A DNA stretch of 8,618 nucleotides from assembly GCA_027492445.1 (NCBI GenBank), contig JAPUES010000196.1:1-8618 (forward strand). The letters run 5' to 3'. The translations under genes and the position numbers were made by a program. The notes below the pieces were generated by a model. It did no database searches. It was given only the letters and a program-made list of their open reading frames with translations, and was not told the origin of the DNA. The number at the start of each line of letters is the position of its first letter. Position 1 is the stretch's first letter. This document shows positions 1-6,885 of this stretch, piece by piece. Source of the stretch: Sporomusaceae bacterium. Lineage in GTDB: Bacteria; Bacillota; Negativicutes; DSM-13327.

Positions 1-203
1 TTTGAAAATAAAGCAGTGGCAAAGGCAGTATCATTTAAATAACCATAAGTAAGTAAACGGTTCACTACCTGGTCAACCTCAGTGCCAACATAGCCTTTTT
101 GGTATAACTTTTGCCGTAACTCATACTCACTATGGGAGCGACGTGTGAGTATCTGCAAAGCCAGGTGCCAGATATCTTTATTAGTCGTCAAGTGGCAAAT
201 CAT
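1..203 (-). CDS. recX: RecX regulatory protein, N-terminal part (cut by left edge)
   Basis: RecX binds RecA filaments and modulates (usually inhibits) recombinase and co-protease activity. The 67 visible codons carry the family's first helical repeat: an ALQILTRRSHSEYELRQKL stretch at about residues 15-33, then KGY (36-38) and LLTYGYLNDTAFA (50-62), matching the RecX pattern of R-R-x-H-S-x-x-E-L-R followed by GYLND-x-x-FA. The C-terminal repeats lie beyond the window. The ATG at 203-201 is the most upstream start possible, because an in-frame TAG (206-204) sits directly before it. It overlaps recA by 23 bases. A TTG at 191-189 is the alternative start. Neither start has a clear Shine-Dalgarno sequence, so translation coupled to recA is likely. 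There is no promoter or terminator between the two genes, so recX should share the SOS-controlled recA transcript. Identity is secure; the exact start is less so. Confidence 0.9.
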   Translation of the reverse strand, partial: MICHLTTNKDIWHLALQILTRRSHSEYELRQKLYQKGYVGTEVDQVVNRLLTYGYLNDTAFATALFS

Positions 204-1245
204 CTATCGCATCAGCTGCCGGTATAGTAGCGGTAGAAGCTAATAGTAACTCACGAATTTTCTTATCAATTTCTTTGGCAATATCAGGATTTTGCTTGAA
301 AAAGTCTTTTACATTTTCTCGTCCTTGACCGAGACGAGTATCTTTATAAGAATACCAAGCACCACTTTTATTAATAACCTCGAATAAGGTACCAATGTCA
401 ACTAGACAACCTTCATGAGAAATTCCTTCTCCATACATAATATCAAATTCTGCTTGCTTAAAGGGTGGAGCAACTTTATTTTTTACTACCTTTATCTTTG
501 TACGGTTACCAACAACGTCATTTCCTTGTTTAATACTTTCGCTTCTACGTACTTCTAGTCGGACGGATGAATAAAACTTTAAGGCCCGTCCCCCTGTTGT
601 TGTTTCTGGGTTACCAAACATAACTCCTACTTTTTCGCGAATTTGGTTAATGAACACAACAATCGTACGGGATTTGCTAATAATACCTGTTAATTTGCGC
701 ATCGCCTGAGACATAAGCCGGGCGTGCAGGCCAACATGAGAATCTCCCATTTCACCGTCAATTTCCGCTTTGGGCACTAAAGCGGCAACAGAGTCGATAA
801 CAATAACGTCAATCGCATTACTACGAACAAGTGCTTCCGCAATTTCCAAGGCCTGTTCCCCATTATCTGGCTGAGAAATTAGTAGATTATCAATATCAAC
901 ACCAAGATTTTTAGCATAGATAGGATCTAATGCATGTTCAGCATCAATAAAAGCAGCAAGTCCGCCTGCTTTTTGTGCTTCTGCAATCATATGTAAAGAT
1001 ACAGTTGTTTTACCAGAGGATTCAGGACCATATAATTCCACAATTCTGCCCCGTGGCAAACCGCCAATACCAAGAGCAATATCAAGAGGCAATGCACCTG
1101 TTGGAATGACTTCTACATTCATTCTAGCAGCTGCCTCGCCGAGTTTCATAATTGAACCTTTACCAAAATCTTTTTCAATCTTTCGCAAAGCACTTTCCAG
1201 TGCTTGTAGTTTATCTGACTTTTGTGATTTATCCATTTTTTCCAC
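181..1245 (-). CDS. recA: RecA recombinase
   Basis: Cytoplasmic ATP-dependent recombinase. It coats single-stranded DNA, catalyses strand exchange in recombinational repair, and as a filament triggers LexA self-cleavage in the SOS response. The 354 residues are a normal full length. Visible landmarks are Walker A GPESSGKT (73-80), Walker B VIVIDS (147-152), loop L1 around EIDGEMGDSHVG (161-172), loop L2 with INQIREKVG and NPETTTGG (199-219), the conserved KNKVAPPF stretch (256-263) and an acidic C-terminal tail ending DDLPLDD. The start is GTG at 1245-1243, with AAGGAG 11 bases upstream. An in-frame ATG three codons later (M4) lies 20 bases from that site and is less likely. The gene has its own LexA-box promoter and is cut off from the upstream operon by a terminator. 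recX begins inside its last codons. Nothing is missing or truncated. Confidence 0.99.
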   Translation of the reverse strand: MEKMDKSQKSDKLQALESALRKIEKDFGKGSIMKLGEAAARMNVEVIPTGALPLDIALGIGGLPRGRIVELYGPESSGKTTVSLHMIAEAQKAGGLAAFIDAEHALDPIYAKNLGVDIDNLLISQPDNGEQALEIAEALVRSNAIDVIVIDSVAALVPKAEIDGEMGDSHVGLHARLMSQAMRKLTGIISKSRTIVVFINQIREKVGVMFGNPETTTGGRALKFYSSVRLEVRRSESIKQGNDVVGNRTKIKVVKNKVAPPFKQAEFDIMYGEGISHEGCLVDIGTLFEVINKSGAWYSYKDTRLGQGRENVKDFFKQNPDIAKEIDKKIRELLLASTATIPAADAIDDLPLDD

Positions 1246-1256
1246 TGATGTATCAA

Positions 1257-1262
1257 CTCCTT
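1257..1262 (-). promoter_or_regulatory. recA ribosome binding site
   Basis: The minus strand reads AAGGAG, followed by 11 bases and then GTG. The distance supports GTG at 1245 over the in-frame ATG at 1236. The predicted transcription start (about 1265) is only a few bases upstream, so the leader is roughly 20 nt and is essentially just this site. Confidence 0.8.
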
Positions 1263-1271
1263 TTAAATACT

Positions 1272-1300
1272 ATTATACAAACGTTTGTTCGTAATGTCAA
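1272..1300 (-). promoter_or_regulatory. Consensus sigma-A promoter of recA
   Basis: Read on the minus strand, a perfect -35 TTGACA (1300-1295) is separated by exactly 17 bases from a perfect -10 TATAAT (1277-1272). Twelve of twelve hexamer positions match the vegetative sigma-A/sigma-70 consensus. The predicted start of transcription is near 1265, giving a leader of about 20 nt. The LexA box fills most of the spacer, so repressor and RNA polymerase should compete directly. Position, orientation and promoter quality all fit recA as the target. Confidence 0.93.
1278..1291 (-). promoter_or_regulatory. LexA (SOS/DinR) box in the recA promoter
   Basis: The minus strand reads CGAACAAACGTTTG. Against the Gram-positive LexA consensus CGAACRNRYGTTYC, 13 of 14 positions agree and only the last base differs. 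The inner ten bases CAAACGTTTG form a perfect palindrome. The box lies between the -35 and -10 elements and abuts the -10, the classic place for repression by occlusion. That LexA binds here is inferred from consensus and position. Confidence 0.92.
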
Positions 1301-1354
1301 TAGCCTCTACTACAGTATTAGGAAAAATCTTCAATATATACAGAACATATTCCG

Positions 1355-1366
1355 ACATTATAATGT
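1355..1366. repeat. 12-bp perfect palindrome ACATTATAATGT
   Basis: A perfect AT-rich 12-bp palindrome starting right after the T-run of the helicase terminator, about 55 bases upstream of the recA -35 box. It could be a minor protein-binding site or chance in AT-rich DNA. There is no family knowledge to assign it a role. Confidence 0.3.
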
Positions 1367-1393
1367 AAAAAGGAGGGCATATTGCCCCCCTTT
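1366..1393 (-). terminator. Rho-independent terminator after the helicase gene
   Basis: On the minus strand the arm AAAGGGGGGCA (1393-1383) pairs with TGCCCTCCTTT (1379-1369) across a three-base ATA loop. The stem is 11 bp with one G-T wobble, and the run of T's extends to 1367. It begins 16 bases after the helicase stop codon. It should end the binding protein-rimO-cinA-helicase transcript and insulate recA. The stem is near symmetrical, but no plus-strand gene is present to use it in the other direction. Confidence 0.93.
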
Positions 1394-1409
1394 AATGATA
1401 CAAAGCTTC

Positions 1410-2990
1410 TTATCTGCTTTTAGCAGGTTCAACGTTGATTTTAAAGCCTTTAATGGAGTTTTTATGCATTGCCGATACAACACGTTCTGCCACATCTTCT
1501 GGTATTTCTACAAAAGTAAACTTTTCATAGATATTAATAACCCCAATGGTATTACCAGGAATGTCAGCTGATTCAGCAATGGTACGTAAAATATCTTCAG
1601 GGCGTATTTTTTGTGCTCTGCCGATATTAATAAATAAACGAACCATACCTGCTGCTGCACCAGTATTACCAAAGTTAGGTTTCTCATCTTCTACCGTGAA
1701 TTTTTCCTTAAAACCTTCTTGGGCTAATTTTAAAGCAGCAGCTGCAATTTCAATTGGATCATAGTCAGCAGCCAGGTCTACGATAATGTCTTGGTACACA
1801 TTAAAATTACCTTGCTCAATCGTTTGTAACAAACGATTTTTAATCATTTCCCGTTGACGATCTAAAATATCAGCAGCGGAAGGCAATTGCTTGCGTACAA
1901 TACGTGACTTTGTTAGCTTTTCAATCAGTTTAAGTTGTCTGTATTCGCGAGGGTTAATAAAGGTAATCGCTACCCCTGTTTTACCGGCACGACCTGTACG
2001 ACCAATACGATGTACATAAGATTCATTATCTTGAGGAATATCATAATTAATAACATGAGTGATATCTTCAATATCAAGTCCACGAGCAGCAACATCAGTG
2101 GCAACTAATATTTCAAGTTTACCATCGCGGAATTTTTTCATAACCCGATCGCGCTGAGCTTGGCTTAAATCACCATGTAGACCATCTGCCATATAACCAC
2201 GAGCTTGCAGTGATGCAACAAGGTCATCTACCCCACGTTTTGTGCGGCAGAAAATAATAATTTTACCTGTTGTTTCTACATCAAGTACACGACATAAAGC
2301 TTCTAATTTCTCACGAGTTTCATAATAGCATTGATCAATTAGAGGAACGGTAAGTTGTTCGCGGCTTACAGCGATAATTTTAGGACTTGTCATATATTTC
2401 TTAGCTAATGTAGCAATTGGTCCTGGCATAGTAGCGGAGAATAAGAGGGTTTGGCGTCCTTCAACAGGGATTTGTTGAATAATCGTTTCAATATCCTCAA
2501 TAAAGCCCATATCTAGCATTTCATCTGCTTCATCTAGAATCAGCATTTTTACGTGCTCAAGCTTAATAGTTCTGCGACGAATATGGTCAAGGAGTCTGCC
2601 TGGTGTACCAATAACCACTTGTACGCCCATATGGAGTGCCTTGATTTGTCTGTCAATAGGTTGTCCACCATAGATGGATAAGGTTTTAATGCGTTTAAAT
2701 TTACCGATTTTTGCTAGCTCTTCTGCTACTTGAATAGCAAGTTCCCGAGTTGGGGTAAGGACTAGGACTTGGATTTGACGACCTTCTGTAATACGTTCAA
2801 TTGCTGGTATACCAAAAGCCGCAGTTTTTCCTGTACCTGTTTGTGCTTGGCCAATGACATCATGACCTTCTAGTACCAAAGGAATTGTCTGGCTTTGAAT
2901 TGGTGATGGTTCCTCGAAGCCCATTTCTGTAATGGCTGCGATTAATTTTTTGCTTAATTGAATACTACCAAATAGATTTGTTTCGCTCAA
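1410..2990 (-). CDS. DEAD-box ATP-dependent RNA helicase with DbpA-type RNA-binding domain
   Basis: ATP-dependent RNA helicase of the DeaD/CshA/DbpA group, expected to remodel RNA in ribosome assembly, mRNA decay or cold adaptation. All core motifs are present: Q motif GFEEPSPIQ (24-32), motif I AQTGTGKT (49-56), Ia PTRELA (80-85), GG (108-109), TPGR (129-132), DEAD (153-156), SAT (185-187), IIFCRTK (245-251), TDVAARGLDI (298-307) and HRIGRTGR (327-334). A linker of about 100 residues leads to a C-terminal RRM-like domain at about 449-522 (VRLFINIGR ... GVINIYEKFTFVEI), typical of DbpA RNA-binding domains. At 526 residues it is a normal length for this architecture. The start is a TTG (2990-2988) placed 8 bases after a perfect AGGAGG; the next in-frame Met (residue 23) would cut into the Q motif. 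It lies 35 bases after cinA and ends just before a terminator, so it is the last gene of the operon. Whether it acts like CshA, DeaD or DbpA cannot be told here, so no symbol is given. Confidence 0.96.
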   Translation of the reverse strand: MSETNLFGSIQLSKKLIAAITEMGFEEPSPIQSQTIPLVLEGHDVIGQAQTGTGKTAAFGIPAIERITEGRQIQVLVLTPTRELAIQVAEELAKIGKFKRIKTLSIYGGQPIDRQIKALHMGVQVVIGTPGRLLDHIRRRTIKLEHVKMLILDEADEMLDMGFIEDIETIIQQIPVEGRQTLLFSATMPGPIATLAKKYMTSPKIIAVSREQLTVPLIDQCYYETREKLEALCRVLDVETTGKIIIFCRTKRGVDDLVASLQARGYMADGLHGDLSQAQRDRVMKKFRDGKLEILVATDVAARGLDIEDITHVINYDIPQDNESYVHRIGRTGRAGKTGVAITFINPREYRQLKLIEKLTKSRIVRKQLPSAADILDRQREMIKNRLLQTIEQGNFNVYQDIIVDLAADYDPIEIAAAALKLAQEGFKEKFTVEDEKPNFGNTGAAAGMVRLFINIGRAQKIRPEDILRTIAESADIPGNTIGVINIYEKFTFVEIPEDVAERVVSAMHKNSIKGFKINVEPAKSR

Positions 2991-2998
2991 TGTGTATG

Positions 2999-3004
2999 CC
3001 TCCT
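2999..3004 (-). promoter_or_regulatory. Ribosome binding site fixing the helicase TTG start
   Basis: A perfect AGGAGG on the minus strand, followed by the eight bases CATACACA and then TTG. No ATG or GTG lies at a usable distance, so this site decides the unusual start codon. Confidence 0.85.
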
Positions 3005-3025
3005 AAAATTTTAATAAGTATTATA

Positions 3026-4267
3026 TTATAAGGATAATGTATACTGTCGTAGCATATGTAAAGCGGCTAATGAGATACGATGTTTAATATCGGTACGCTG
3101 ACCATTAAAAGTATATTCTTTACACTGTATGCCAATAGGTCCGTCAATTGCAATAAATACCGTACCAACAGATTTTGTTGGTGTTGCGCCAGTTGGACCA
3201 GCTATACCAGTAATTCCCATACCAAGAGTAGCAGTAAATTTCTGGCGAATACCAGCGGCCAGAAGTGATGCTGTTTGGTGGCTTACAGCGCCATAGTCAT
3301 CAATAATTTGTGATGGAACACCAATAAAATCTGTTTTAACTTTATTAGAGTAACAAACTATAGAGCCCATAAGATAATTAGAACTACCAGAAATATCCGT
3401 GATGCGACTGGTAATCAGCCCGCCTGTACATGATTCGGCTAATGCAATAGTTAACTGTTTCTTAGTTAAAATCTCGCCAATATTTGCTTCGATTGTATCA
3501 CTATCTATACCCCAAATAAAATCGGCAACTTGTTGCCGCAGCTGTTTTTCTAAGCCCAAAATTAAATCTTCGGCCTCGGATTGGGTGCTACCCCTTGCCG
3601 TTAAACGAATAATAACTTCTCCCTGCTTTACTAGTAAAGCAATGGTTGGATTGGATTGGGCAAGAATAAAAGGTTTGATCCTCTCTTCAAGAGCCGACTC
3701 TCCAATGCCATAAGTATGCAATATTTTGGAAACAATAACTCCTTGCTCCGGAAAACGTTTTTCCAAATAAGGAACAATGGAATGTTTAAACATCCATTCT
3801 AGTTCATAAGGCGGTCCCGGCAGATGAATGATTGTTTTATTGCCATGCTCAATAATTACGCCTGGTGCTGTTCCACATTCGTTCTTGATGATAATTGCAC
3901 CTTCAGGGAACATTCCCTGGCGTAGGTTGCTTTCCGACATCCGTAGATTTCGTTTTGCAAAAAAATCTCTTATGTCGTTTACGCTGTCTTCATCTAAAAA
4001 CAAAGGGCGATGTAATAGCTCTGCTGTTACTTCTTTGGTGATATCGCCTTGGGTTGGTCCAAGTCCACCAGAGGTAATGATAATATCAGACCGCTCTAAG
4101 GCATTCGTAAATACTTGAGCCATGCGCACTTTATTATCACCCACTGTTGAGTGATATAAAACATCAAATCCTAGTTCGTTAAGCCCTTTCGATAAAAAGG
4201 GTGTATTTGTATTCGTTATTTGTCCTAATAACAACTCTGTACCCGTAGATACTATTTCTACTATCAT
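3026..4267 (-). CDS. cinA: CinA: competence/damage-inducible protein with nicotinamide-nucleotide amidohydrolase domain
   Basis: Two-domain cytoplasmic protein. The C-terminal PncC-type domain deamidates nicotinamide mononucleotide to nicotinate mononucleotide (pyridine-nucleotide recycling). The N-terminal COG1058 domain has a molybdopterin-binding-like fold, linked in some CinA proteins to ADP-ribose pyrophosphatase activity. From Met at 4267 the protein has 413 residues, the usual length. The N-terminal domain shows GTELLLG (9-15), TSGGLGPTQGDIT (65-77) and LPGPPYEL (149-156). The C-terminal domain shows AESCTGG (277-283) and GITGIAGPTG (351-360), both conserved in the amidohydrolase. A longer reading frame opens at a TTG (4282-4280), but that codon overlaps the ribosome binding site, so the ATG is chosen. 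It lies 32 bases after rimO and 35 before the helicase. In several Firmicutes cinA directly precedes recA; here a helicase gene and a terminator intervene, and I see no LexA box ahead of cinA. Confidence 0.96.
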   Translation of the reverse strand: MIVEIVSTGTELLLGQITNTNTPFLSKGLNELGFDVLYHSTVGDNKVRMAQVFTNALERSDIIITSGGLGPTQGDITKEVTAELLHRPLFLDEDSVNDIRDFFAKRNLRMSESNLRQGMFPEGAIIIKNECGTAPGVIIEHGNKTIIHLPGPPYELEWMFKHSIVPYLEKRFPEQGVIVSKILHTYGIGESALEERIKPFILAQSNPTIALLVKQGEVIIRLTARGSTQSEAEDLILGLEKQLRQQVADFIWGIDSDTIEANIGEILTKKQLTIALAESCTGGLITSRITDISGSSNYLMGSIVCYSNKVKTDFIGVPSQIIDDYGAVSHQTASLLAAGIRQKFTATLGMGITGIAGPTGATPTKSVGTVFIAIDGPIGIQCKEYTFNGQRTDIKHRISLAALHMLRQYTLSL

Positions 4268-4275
4268 GGATATCA

Positions 4276-4280
4276 CTCCC
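4276..4280 (-). promoter_or_regulatory. Ribosome binding site deciding the cinA start
   Basis: The minus strand reads GGGAG, then eight bases, then ATG (4267-4265). The upstream in-frame TTG shares a base with this site and has no site of its own. CinA family proteins typically begin close to the motif seen here (M-x-V-E-I-V-S-T-G-T-E), which supports the ATG. Confidence 0.8.
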
Positions 4281-4299
4281 AAAGAATGTGCTAGGATTA

Positions 4300-5637
4300 T
4301 TAGCTAGATATTTTCTCTGCCACTACATCATAAGTAAAACCTTGTACGACTTTGGCTTTAATGACATCGCCTGGTTTACAATCAGCAGCGTTTTCCACAT
4401 AAATCTGTCCGTCCACATCTGGCGCTTCCCGGTAAGAACGACCACAGACTACAAGCTCTGGCTCCGTACTAATTTGTTCAATTATGATATCTAGTTCAGT
4501 TCCTTCAAGATCTTGATTGAGACTTTCTGATATTTGACATTGCAAGGTCATCAGATGATGATAACGTTCTTGTTTTACTTCATCAGGAATTTGATCTGGA
4601 AGATTACCTGCTATCGTATCATCTTCTTGAGAATAAGTAAAGACTCCTACTCTATCAAATCGTTGGGCAACAGCAAATTCACAAAGAGATTCAAAATGAG
4701 CCTCGGATTCTCCAGGGAAACCAACAATAAAAGAGGTTCGAATGGTGATTCCTGGAATACGAGCACGTAGCTTCGCTAATAAATCTTCAATATCTTTGCG
4801 ACCATCGTGCCTGAGCATTGCTTTTAAAATTGCATCATCAGCATGCTGTAGGGGCAAATCAATATAATTACAAATTTTCTGTTCTGTTGCAATGAGTTCA
4901 ATGAGCTCATCGGAAAAGTATTTAGGATAACAATACAGCAATCGAACCCACATCAGGTCATCAATTTTAACTAACTCTTTTAAAAGTTCAGTTAGCTTAG
5001 GATCACCATACAAATCACGACCATAACTGGTTGTATCTTGTGCAATCAGATTAATTTCCTTTACACCACTAGCGACAAGGTTTTTGACCTCAGCAACAAT
5101 GGATTCAATGGATCTGCTGCGAAAAGCTCCTCTAACTTTAGGAATAATACAGTAGGAACAACAATTACTACAACCTTCAGCAATTTTTACATAGGCACTA
5201 TAAAAAGGCGTAGTACTTACTCGTGGCATGGTTTCGTCATAAAGAGTATTGGTTTCATCAATTAATAACACTCGATTTTTATCAACAATCGTTGTATTGA
5301 TTGCCTCAATGATACGATGCCAAGCTCCTGTGCCAACAATGGCATCTACTTCAGGCAACTCATCTAATAAGTCCTGTTGGTAACGCTGACCAAGACAGCC
5401 AGCTACAATTAAACATTTACATTGGCCTTGTTTTTTATAATCCGCCATTTGGAGGATTGTTGCAATTGATTCTTCTTTTGCGGAATCAATAAAACTGCAA
5501 GTATTAATAATCAAAATATCGGCTTCTTTAGGTTCTTCGGTAATTGTAATATGATTGGCGGCTAGTAATCCTAACATGACTTCTGTGTCCACAAGATTTT
5601 TAGCACATCCCAGGCTTATAAACCCGGCTTTTAACAT
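4300..5637 (-). CDS. rimO: RimO: ribosomal protein S12 methylthiotransferase
   Basis: Radical SAM enzyme that adds a methylthio group to the beta-carbon of a conserved aspartate of ribosomal protein S12, near the decoding centre. It uses two [4Fe-4S] clusters and S-adenosylmethionine. The 445 residues hold the three family domains. The N-terminal UPF0004 domain carries cluster ligands Cys11 (SLGCAKN), Cys47 (NTCSF) and Cys81 (AGCLGQ). The radical SAM core has the CX3CX2C motif Cys156-Cys160-Cys163 (EGCSNCCSYC), followed by IIPKVRGAFRSR, which favours RimO over the tRNA enzyme MiaB. A C-terminal TRAM RNA/protein-binding domain spans about 376-443. The ATG at 5637 has AGGAGG with a 7-base spacer. 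It lies 24 bases after the solute-binding protein gene and 32 before cinA, so all are probably on one transcript. In many Firmicutes pgsA sits between rimO and cinA; it is absent here. Confidence 0.97.
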   Translation of the reverse strand: MLKAGFISLGCAKNLVDTEVMLGLLAANHITITEEPKEADILIINTCSFIDSAKEESIATILQMADYKKQGQCKCLIVAGCLGQRYQQDLLDELPEVDAIVGTGAWHRIIEAINTTIVDKNRVLLIDETNTLYDETMPRVSTTPFYSAYVKIAEGCSNCCSYCIIPKVRGAFRSRSIESIVAEVKNLVASGVKEINLIAQDTTSYGRDLYGDPKLTELLKELVKIDDLMWVRLLYCYPKYFSDELIELIATEQKICNYIDLPLQHADDAILKAMLRHDGRKDIEDLLAKLRARIPGITIRTSFIVGFPGESEAHFESLCEFAVAQRFDRVGVFTYSQEDDTIAGNLPDQIPDEVKQERYHHLMTLQCQISESLNQDLEGTELDIIIEQISTEPELVVCGRSYREAPDVDGQIYVENAADCKPGDVIKAKVVQGFTYDVVAEKISS

Positions 5638-5661
5638 GAATTTTCCTCCTAAGGGCTATTC

Positions 5662-6702
5662 TTACTTCGTAGCAAATCGTACATTTTTAATCCATTTCTC
5701 CAGGAGTAGAGTTTTCTGCTCTTGGGTAAGAAGTTCTGTCGATTCGAGAAGTTTGATATTTTTTGTGGCATATTGCTTATAAATAAGTGTTTCAGGGTTG
5801 GTAGGAATAAAATAAAAACTATTATTTGCTAAGATATGTTGGGCGGTATCTTGCAATAACCAATCAATAAATTGTTTCCCATTCTCTTCTTGCTGTGTAC
5901 CTGCTACTAGTCCAATACCTGTTAATACAAAAGCAGTTCCATCTTCAGGATAGATTATTTTTATAGGGAAATTATTATTTATATAGCGCAGGGTCTCGCT
6001 CTGTGTAGCAATCCCAATATCAGCCTCACCCATACCTACCATACGTACTGGGGTAGCTAGAAATTTAGCATATTGTACAATTTGAGGATGGATTTTCTTT
6101 AAAAATGTAAAGGTATCCCCTTCGCCATTGACCGCAATCAACGTGAAGAATAAATTAGCAGAGGCGTCCGCTGCCAAAAAATCTGTTAAACAGATACGAT
6201 ATTTACCATCTTGGATAAGATCATTCCAAGTACTAGGAACTTTCGGAATCGTCTTAAGAAAGTCTTGATTACTTGCAAAAACCATTGGATCATACCAAAG
6301 GCCCGTCCAATAACTACTGTCATCTTTGAATCTTTCTGGTATAATATCGGTTTGTTCTGAAGTATATGGTAGCAATAAACTATTTTTCTTTACTTGCTCT
6401 AATACCTTACTGCTAGTAATAACAAGATCGGCGCTTGGCTGATTTGTTTTTATTTTAAGATGTGATAATAAATCTTGCTCCGATAAAGGAACAAGATTGA
6501 TTCGCACTTGTTGGGTTTTCTCATATTCTTGGGCTAATAAAGAGATTTGTTCAATGGGTAATGAAGTATAAACAGTAACATTTACCTTATTACTACTTTG
6601 TTCATTTGAATTCCCAGCATAGCTAGCTAAATAGGTACTACCACTCATTATAATTACTAATAAGAAAAATGCCATTAATAAAAGTGGTTGATAACGACGC
6701 AT
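5662..6702 (-). CDS. Exported extracellular solute-binding protein (family 1 / ferric-type), no transporter partner in window
   Basis: Probable periplasmic or surface substrate-binding protein of an ABC-type importer, 346 residues. Residues 1-29 form a signal sequence: an RRY start, a hydrophobic core (about 7-20, LLLMAFFLLVIIM) and a possible signal peptidase I site after SYA (27-29). There is no lipobox cysteine, so it is secreted or stays anchored by its N-terminus. The mature part begins with a beta strand (VNVTVYTSLP, 40-49) as in the AfuA/FbpA/FutA iron-binding group. It continues with WTGLWYDPMVFASN (132-145), PSTWNDLIQ (156-164), GEADIGIA (225-232) and FIPTNPE (298-304), all typical of that fold. 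I cannot identify ligand residues, so iron is only one option; a phosphonate, polyamine or other small ligand is possible. ATG at 6702 with GGAGG 6 bases upstream. It seems to be the first gene of the rimO-cinA-helicase operon. No permease or ATPase gene is visible. Confidence 0.85.
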   Translation of the reverse strand: MRRYQPLLLMAFFLLVIIMSGSTYLASYAGNSNEQSSNKVNVTVYTSLPIEQISLLAQEYEKTQQVRINLVPLSEQDLLSHLKIKTNQPSADLVITSSKVLEQVKKNSLLLPYTSEQTDIIPERFKDDSSYWTGLWYDPMVFASNQDFLKTIPKVPSTWNDLIQDGKYRICLTDFLAADASANLFFTLIAVNGEGDTFTFLKKIHPQIVQYAKFLATPVRMVGMGEADIGIATQSETLRYINNNFPIKIIYPEDGTAFVLTGIGLVAGTQQEENGKQFIDWLLQDTAQHILANNSFYFIPTNPETLIYKQYATKNIKLLESTELLTQEQKTLLLEKWIKNVRFATK

Positions 6703-6734
6703 ATTTTACCTCCATTATCAATTAGACCAATAAT

Positions 6735-6763
6735 AATATATAACGTATTCTATAACTATGCAA
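6735..6763 (-). promoter_or_regulatory. Possible promoter for the binding protein-rimO-cinA-helicase operon
   Basis: On the minus strand TTGCAT (6763-6758) and TATATT (6740-6735) are 17 bases apart. The -10 matches five of six consensus positions and the -35 only its first three. It sits in the only sizeable gap upstream of the operon and just after a terminator, where a promoter is needed. The region is very AT-rich, so chance matches are easy. Confidence 0.42.
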
Positions 6764-6841
6764 GGATTTTTTCTAAAGCTCTAATTTTTTTATGCTAGTT
6801 ATAGTCAACCTTCACTCTAAGTGGTAAAACATATTATGAAC

Positions 6842-6861
6842 TATCGGTAGTATACCCGATA
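6842..6861. repeat. Imperfect inverted repeat in the intergenic region
   Basis: TATCGGTA and TACCCGATA face each other across a GTA loop: eight paired bases with one bulged C. It lies between the ygiQ terminator and the candidate operon promoter, about 80 bases upstream of the -35. It could be an operator-like site or a weak hairpin. It has no T-run and so is not a terminator on the minus strand. Confidence 0.35.
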
Positions 6862-6885
6862 ATTCATCTTGCTATGTAATGCAGG

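Noticed and set aside
1343..1352. GAACATATTC as a second LexA box upstream of recA
   Set aside because: The half sites are too close: the Gram-positive box needs GAAC, four bases, then GTTC-like sequence, and here the spacing and second half do not fit.
1152..1571. Plus-strand open frame across the helicase-recA gap
   Set aside because: It runs antisense through two real genes, a terminator and the recA promoter, has low-complexity F/Y/N-rich content, and resembles no protein I know.
3020..3049. Overlapping TATAAT motifs at the end of cinA as a promoter for the helicase gene
   Set aside because: On the minus strand TATAATATAAT gives two perfect -10 hexamers, but the best -35 at a usable distance is ACGACA with a 19-base spacer or GACAGT with 17. 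The run is explained by AT-rich DNA, and the 35-base gap fits co-transcription with cinA.
3828..4118. Plus-strand open frames inside cinA and similar antisense frames in the other genes
   Set aside because: They lie wholly opposite well-supported coding sequence, lack good ribosome binding sites and show no recognisable motifs.
4268..4282. Five-residue N-terminal extension of CinA from a TTG codon
   Set aside because: The TTG overlaps the GGGAG ribosome binding site of the downstream ATG, and the CinA family begins at about the ATG.
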